A stretch of DNA of 64,000 nucleotides, taken from positions 10,292,001 to 10,356,000 of the forward strand of contig CM082579.2 of NCBI GenBank assembly GCA_040954595.2. Reading direction: 5' to 3'. The notes beneath the pieces are model-generated. The model did not search any database. It had not been told where the DNA came from and was given only the letters and a program-made list of their open reading frames with translations. The DNA comes from Balanoglossus misakiensis. Its lineage: Eukaryota; Hemichordata. Below are positions 21,201-64,000 of the stretch, in pieces. A program made the position numbers and the translations under genes. Position 1 is the first letter of the stretch, and every line of letters starts with the position of its first letter.

Positions 21201-22916
21201 TTACTTTGTTATTTTACAAGGATTTTAATTTGCCAATGTGTAATGTTTTTTATGCAATGAACTGTCATGGGTTGGGTGTACTCATGTTCGATGGCTAAGA
21301 TGAGATGATGTCTGCATACAGTGGCTACATGCAAGTCATTTGATTTTATCAAAACTGATAAGATTATATCCATGTGATCTCCAGAGTATTCATCTGGAAT
21401 AGCAAAGAGAATATCCCAGAATGTATATGGTAGCTGTGCTGTGATACAAAATTTCAGCGAGCTAGAGTGAAATTTAGGGTTCAAAATATGCCTGTTTTAT
21501 CCCCATTCACACGTCTTTCTAAACCTGTGAGTCAAGTTTAAACCATGTTAAAAATTAATGTACAGATATTTTCTTACATGCTTACGTGTACATTTACATA
21601 AGCCCCCTGTTACATGAACATGGCAAGTCCCTAGTATTGCTGTAACATATATGAAAACACCAGAGTTTTGGCATTTAACAATCAGATTTGTGATTGGCAG
21701 TCCTAGTGTCTCACAGATTGAAACAGATAAGCACATTATTCACACACACAAAACCCTGAGCCTGCTTGTTTCCATAACAGGAAATACTGTACAATGTATA
21801 TTTCTTGGCTACATCCTTCTGCTGATTTGGTTAGTCACTCTCCTAAACAACAGCATGACAAGACAATTACCCAGAAAAAATTAAAAAGCATATTTTGAGA
21901 GAAGTTTTTTAGGCAATCCGATTTAAGTCAGATGATGTTATCTGCTTGTTAGCTCCCTAAATGCCTAATGTACAACTTTCTCACAAAAAGAGGTGAGCAC
22001 TACAAAGGTAGAAGAACATATCATTGCATCTGACTTAATAATCAGATACATAGTTGAAGCTGCATAGAACTAAGAAGAAATGATGCATTTATAAATATAT
22101 TGCCTATCGTCATCATATGTCACCATGGTAACAAACCGATACAGAAGAATACTGTCCTTGTCGTGATAAATGTAAATATCAGACTTTGGTAGATATGTGT
22201 AAATAGAGCGAACTCTCAAGATATAAAAAGTTGTTTTTTTGTTTTAAATCTGGTAATAAGTTAGAGGTATAGAGGAAAGAGAACTGAATACAGTAAACAT
22301 GACCACCAGATGGGAAAAGAATTATTACATCAATTACTGAGAAGAACTTCTGCAGAAGATACTGAAGATTTCGGATGTGAAACATTTCTTTCTGACTTGT
22401 TTGATAGCTGTCTCTAGTAGAAAATACTGCTAGAGAAATTACAATATTTGTGGTAGTGGGCAAAAATTCAATTACATTCAAAACCAACGATTCACAGGAT
22501 GGCAAGGGAAAGGGAGTGGGGTAGTAGTTGGGTCAGTCCCCCATAAGCTGGCATTCTAAAGTATCTTATCATACCCATCAAACTTAAAAATAACACGCTC
22601 TTTTTTAAAGGTAGTTTGAGAGGCCCTCCTCAGACACCTTAGAGCAACAGACATTTTCTCTATGGCAGTTTTAAATAATGATGGCCACATGTATAAATGT
22701 ATATCCTGAGCAAGAGATGCAAAAGCCAACAACATATACAATTAAGATCTTGTTAAAACTTATCTCATTTGAAAATAGATGATTCTACATGATCGGTTTG
22801 TGTGTGTCAACATGTAATCAGGAGTGACTATTCATACATGTAAGTATCCTGCTCAGCAAGACAGAACAATCTTGGCATAAATCTTATTTTGTCTGATTCG
22901 AAACAATTTCTTCTTT
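18211..22916 (-). other. Space between convergent genes, including STIM 3' UTR
   Basis: No coding exon was found on either strand. The STIM 3' UTR must occupy the right part, but several AATAAA motifs exist on the minus strand (for example complements near 18735, 18893 and 19720), so its end cannot be fixed. An (AAC)n-rich patch lies at 18468-18510. Confidence 0.45.
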
Positions 22917-61638
<38,722 letters not shown>

Positions 61639-62158
61639 GACAGAAGTGAAGTCACGGCCTAGTCAGATTCCGGTTTTGAGTTCACCATATTATATACGGC
61701 GGCTACGATCGCATTTGACATGAAAATGACCTCCGACGATGAAACCAGACGACGACAATTACACACACAACCCAGGCGGTACGGGGATGCAATCTTGACT
61801 GAACAGTACATTCAACACCATTGGACGCTGTTGGGAAACTTGGTCACACCTCCCCCTGAAAAGTCAAGACCTTTGCAATAAATAACATGGTATGACACTC
61901 TGTATTCCAGTCGAATTATTGAACTAGTATGACTATAATGTTAAAATTTAAAATTAATACATAAATCTTAAACTTTCGCGGCTAAGTATTTTAAGGACGC
62001 GATAATATAAATATTACCCGGTGGGTAGTGACAGGACAGGGTAAGTGTCAGAGTCTGGACTAAATTTCAAACCGACGGACTCTGCGTAGATCTGGCGCTC
62101 ACTGATTGGCTTTATTTTGATCATGTGACTGTTAGTCACCTGATCAATTGAACGAAAA
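61639..62158. promoter_or_regulatory. Probable shared promoter between STIM and SRA1
   Basis: 520 bp separate two divergent start codons. No TATA box is evident in a convincing position on either strand. CpG sites are more frequent here and in STIM exon 1 than in the introns. Both 5' UTRs must lie here unless further upstream non-coding exons exist. Confidence 0.6.
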
Positions 62159-62177
62159 ATGGCGACTCTCAAGCCGG
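62159..62177 (+). CDS. SRA1: SRA1 exon 1
   Basis: 19 coding bases, MATLKP plus one base, before donor GTGAGT, phase 1. The start is chosen because the reading frame joins directly to the conserved GNPERGW motif and the ATG context is AAAAATGG. Confidence 0.88.
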
Positions 62178-63954
62178 GTGAGTTGGCACTTGTTTGTATT
62201 ACAGAAAGTATTTGAAACTTGTATTTGTAAGTCGCGTGGTTAAAATTACGAACATATCTCACGGTTTTAATACGTTTTCTTATCTTGTAGAGAGATTATT
62301 ACCGTTGTGATCAAATTAAAATATTGACTTCTAGCCTTTCTGGACAAACTGGGTTACGTCCATGGGTAGCTGCAATAATTGTAGCTCTTGTTTTTTTTCT
62401 GTTGGGTATATCGTCAAAATGTCAAAAGAAGGCATAGATATCGTCAAAATGCCAAAAGAAGGCGGAAAACGCTACAGTTACTGCAGTTAGTCCATGGGTA
62501 GTCGAATGTGCACTCAAGGAGTCAAACACCAAAAACAACAGGAGCGAGTTATCTGCAACGATTGTAGCTTTTACCGTGAATCGTACGCATTACAGAAACA
62601 CGTATTTACCGGCCAACTGACCGTTATTTTGAGGCAATTTTTCAGACATAGGGGAGGTGACCACAAAGAGGTGTGAATCACTGGGGTCGAAGTGACCCGT
62701 TAGCCGTTTGTTGACAAGTTAGAATCAGGGTATATTCAACAGTGAGTTAGGGATGATGTACATTAATAATTATTTTGTGAATGTATACTAAGATTTCTGT
62801 TGTGGAATAAATCAATTTGCAGGTAATCCAGAAAGAGGGTGGAATGATCCGCCAATGTTTTCATACAATGTTGAAAGTACATCACAGAAGTCACCCAGAA
62901 GAAATCTACTGAACAAAAGGGTTGGACATGACCTCACAGCCTTGACTTCAAAGCAAACAGGTAAGTTACATGCATATGAAATTGTAGTAAAATAATACAG
63001 AATACAGTGTAAAGAACAAGTTTAGTGAACCTTCTCTTGTAATTTTCTTTGAGTTTGGCTTTTGTAGGTAAGACTTTGATACATAGTGGTACAGATGTCA
63101 AACACAATTTCTTGTGTAGCGTGATTGATCTATTTTGTTGGTCCCTGTGGAGTGGAGTCCAGGAGGGGGTCTTACATATGAATTGGTCACGGTGTCTGCA
63201 CATCTGTAGTGCATCATCTGGAGCCATTACCTCAAGTGCCTGAACTAATTTAATTCTACATGTAATTTGGTACATGTACAAGCACAATTTACCAGGTACC
63301 ACTACCAGTATACATTGTATATTCATGTCACTTGTTTCTAGGCACTCAAAAAGTACCAACAGGAGCACCTTCACCATCTGGTCCACCACTGATGGGTCCA
63401 ACTGCAGCTCCTCCACCATCACTGTCAGACTCTATTACAACTACTGAAGTAAAAGAAGAGCCAAGTAAACTCGAAACCTGCGCTTCAGATGGAAGCCAAA
63501 TTTCTGATATACAGGGAGATTGCCTCTTAAAATTCAAGGAAGGTTTAAGAAGAATTGAAAAGTTAGTTCCTGTAAGTACCTACACACACACACACACTTT
63601 ATATACATTTATGTATGTACATGTATGAAGAATGAACAAAAATGTTTGGTACTATCCTCAATGTTGCATGTCTCAGACATTACCAATGATAAACTTGAAT
63701 TGTGTTTTCTCCATTGTACAAATGTATTTCGTGTGCAATAAGTCAAGATAAAAATGCAGTCTGAGTTTCATTTTTTGTACTGGTATTCTCAGTACAGACA
63801 TTTCACAAGTGACTTATACCCATGACCGTTTCTCATCATTGATAGACAAAAGTTTCAGAAGACATCACTCGCAAGTTGGCGATACTTTCAGAGATGTGGG
63901 AAAAGAACAAATTGTCCTTGCCTGTACAGAGGAAAACACTGGAATTAGCAACAG
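62159..63954 (+). CDS. SRA1: Steroid receptor RNA activator 1 (3' partial)
   Basis: Four exons with consistent phases (62159-62177, 62823-62960, 63342-63571, 63846-63954) give the first 165 residues. MATLKPGNPERGWNDPPMFS matches the conserved N terminus of SRA1 (KPGN.ERGWNDPP). A Pro-rich linker (GPPLMGPTAAPPPS) follows. The start of the C-terminal helical SRA1 domain is DITRKLAILSEMWEKNKLSL. In vertebrates the gene yields both a coactivator RNA and this protein; which applies here cannot be told. The rest of the helical domain lies right of the window. Confidence 0.95.
62408..62464. repeat. 30-bp tandem duplication in SRA1 intron 1
   Basis: Two adjacent copies of ATATCGTCAAAATG[T/C]CAAAAGAAGGC, differing at one base in the shared part. 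The rest of intron 1 (62178-62822) shows nothing notable. Confidence 0.9.
62823..62960 (+). CDS. SRA1: SRA1 exon 2: conserved N-terminal motif
   Basis: 138 bp, acceptor AATTTGCAG, donor GTAAGT, phase 1-1. NPERGWNDPPMFSYN then SPRRNLLNKRVGHD, the hallmark of SRA1. Confidence 0.97.
63342..63571 (+). CDS. SRA1: SRA1 exon 3: proline-rich linker
   Basis: 230 bp, acceptor GTTTCTAG, donor GTAAGT, phase 1 to 0. Pro-rich APSPSGPPLMGPTAAPPPS, then VKEEP, which fits the sumoylation consensus (psi-K-x-E), and the helix LLKFKEGLRRIEKLV. Confidence 0.95.
63846..63954 (+). CDS. SRA1: SRA1 exon 4: start of helical domain
   Basis: 109 bp, acceptor CATTGATAG, donor GTAAGT, phase 0 to 1. TKVSEDITRKLAILSEMWEK then LPVQRKTLELAT aligns with the SRA1/PRP18-like helical bundle. 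The gene continues past 64000. Confidence 0.95.
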
Positions 63955-64000
63955 GTAAGTCCTCTTCAGAGCAGCTGTAAACACAGAATTCGTCACCTGA

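Overview
The window is nuclear DNA from an intron-rich invertebrate animal. It shows many GT-AG introns, a telomere-type TTAGGG/CCCTAA tract, MITE-like transposons and dispersed TACATGTA palindromes. Gene content and repeat style suggest an invertebrate deuterostome such as a hemichordate or lancelet. That assignment is inference, and a lophotrochozoan cannot be excluded. No bacterial, organellar or viral gene was recognised.

Three protein genes were reconstructed exon by exon, with intron phase checked at every junction. (1) 311-17271, plus strand, 5' end outside the window: 23 exons encode the last 1714 residues of a large type I membrane protein. Its order is ephrin-receptor-like (GCC2/GCC3) cysteine repeats x3, EGF x21, pentraxin, EGF x2, thrombospondin type 1, sushi-like, an unassigned region with two polybasic sites, one more GCC2/GCC3 repeat, a transmembrane helix and a tail of about 60 residues. 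The parts recall SVEP1/polydom, but the order and the membrane anchor differ. (2) 22917-61638, minus strand: 15 coding exons of STIM (stromal interaction molecule), the ER calcium sensor of store-operated calcium entry. The model is 833 residues from signal peptide to lysine-rich tail. (3) From 62159, plus strand, running off the right edge: the first four exons of SRA1.

Genes 1 and 2 are convergent. Genes 2 and 3 are head to head, with start codons 520 bp apart, so they probably share a promoter. The three genes are not an obvious pathway.

Non-coding space is mostly introns. It contains a nested pair of MITEs and an interstitial telomeric tract in intron 3 of gene 1, and a 405-bp MITE with 145-bp identical arms just before exon 7. 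STIM introns carry an 800-bp element with TTA duplications and six copies of a 200-bp CGCGA-rich palindromic element between 36.2 and 53.2 kb.

The most interesting signals are in gene 1: the domain combination, a possible cryptic SEA-like processed domain before the membrane, paired loss of disulfide partners in one EGF and in the pentraxin domain, and a second truncated TSP1 exon.
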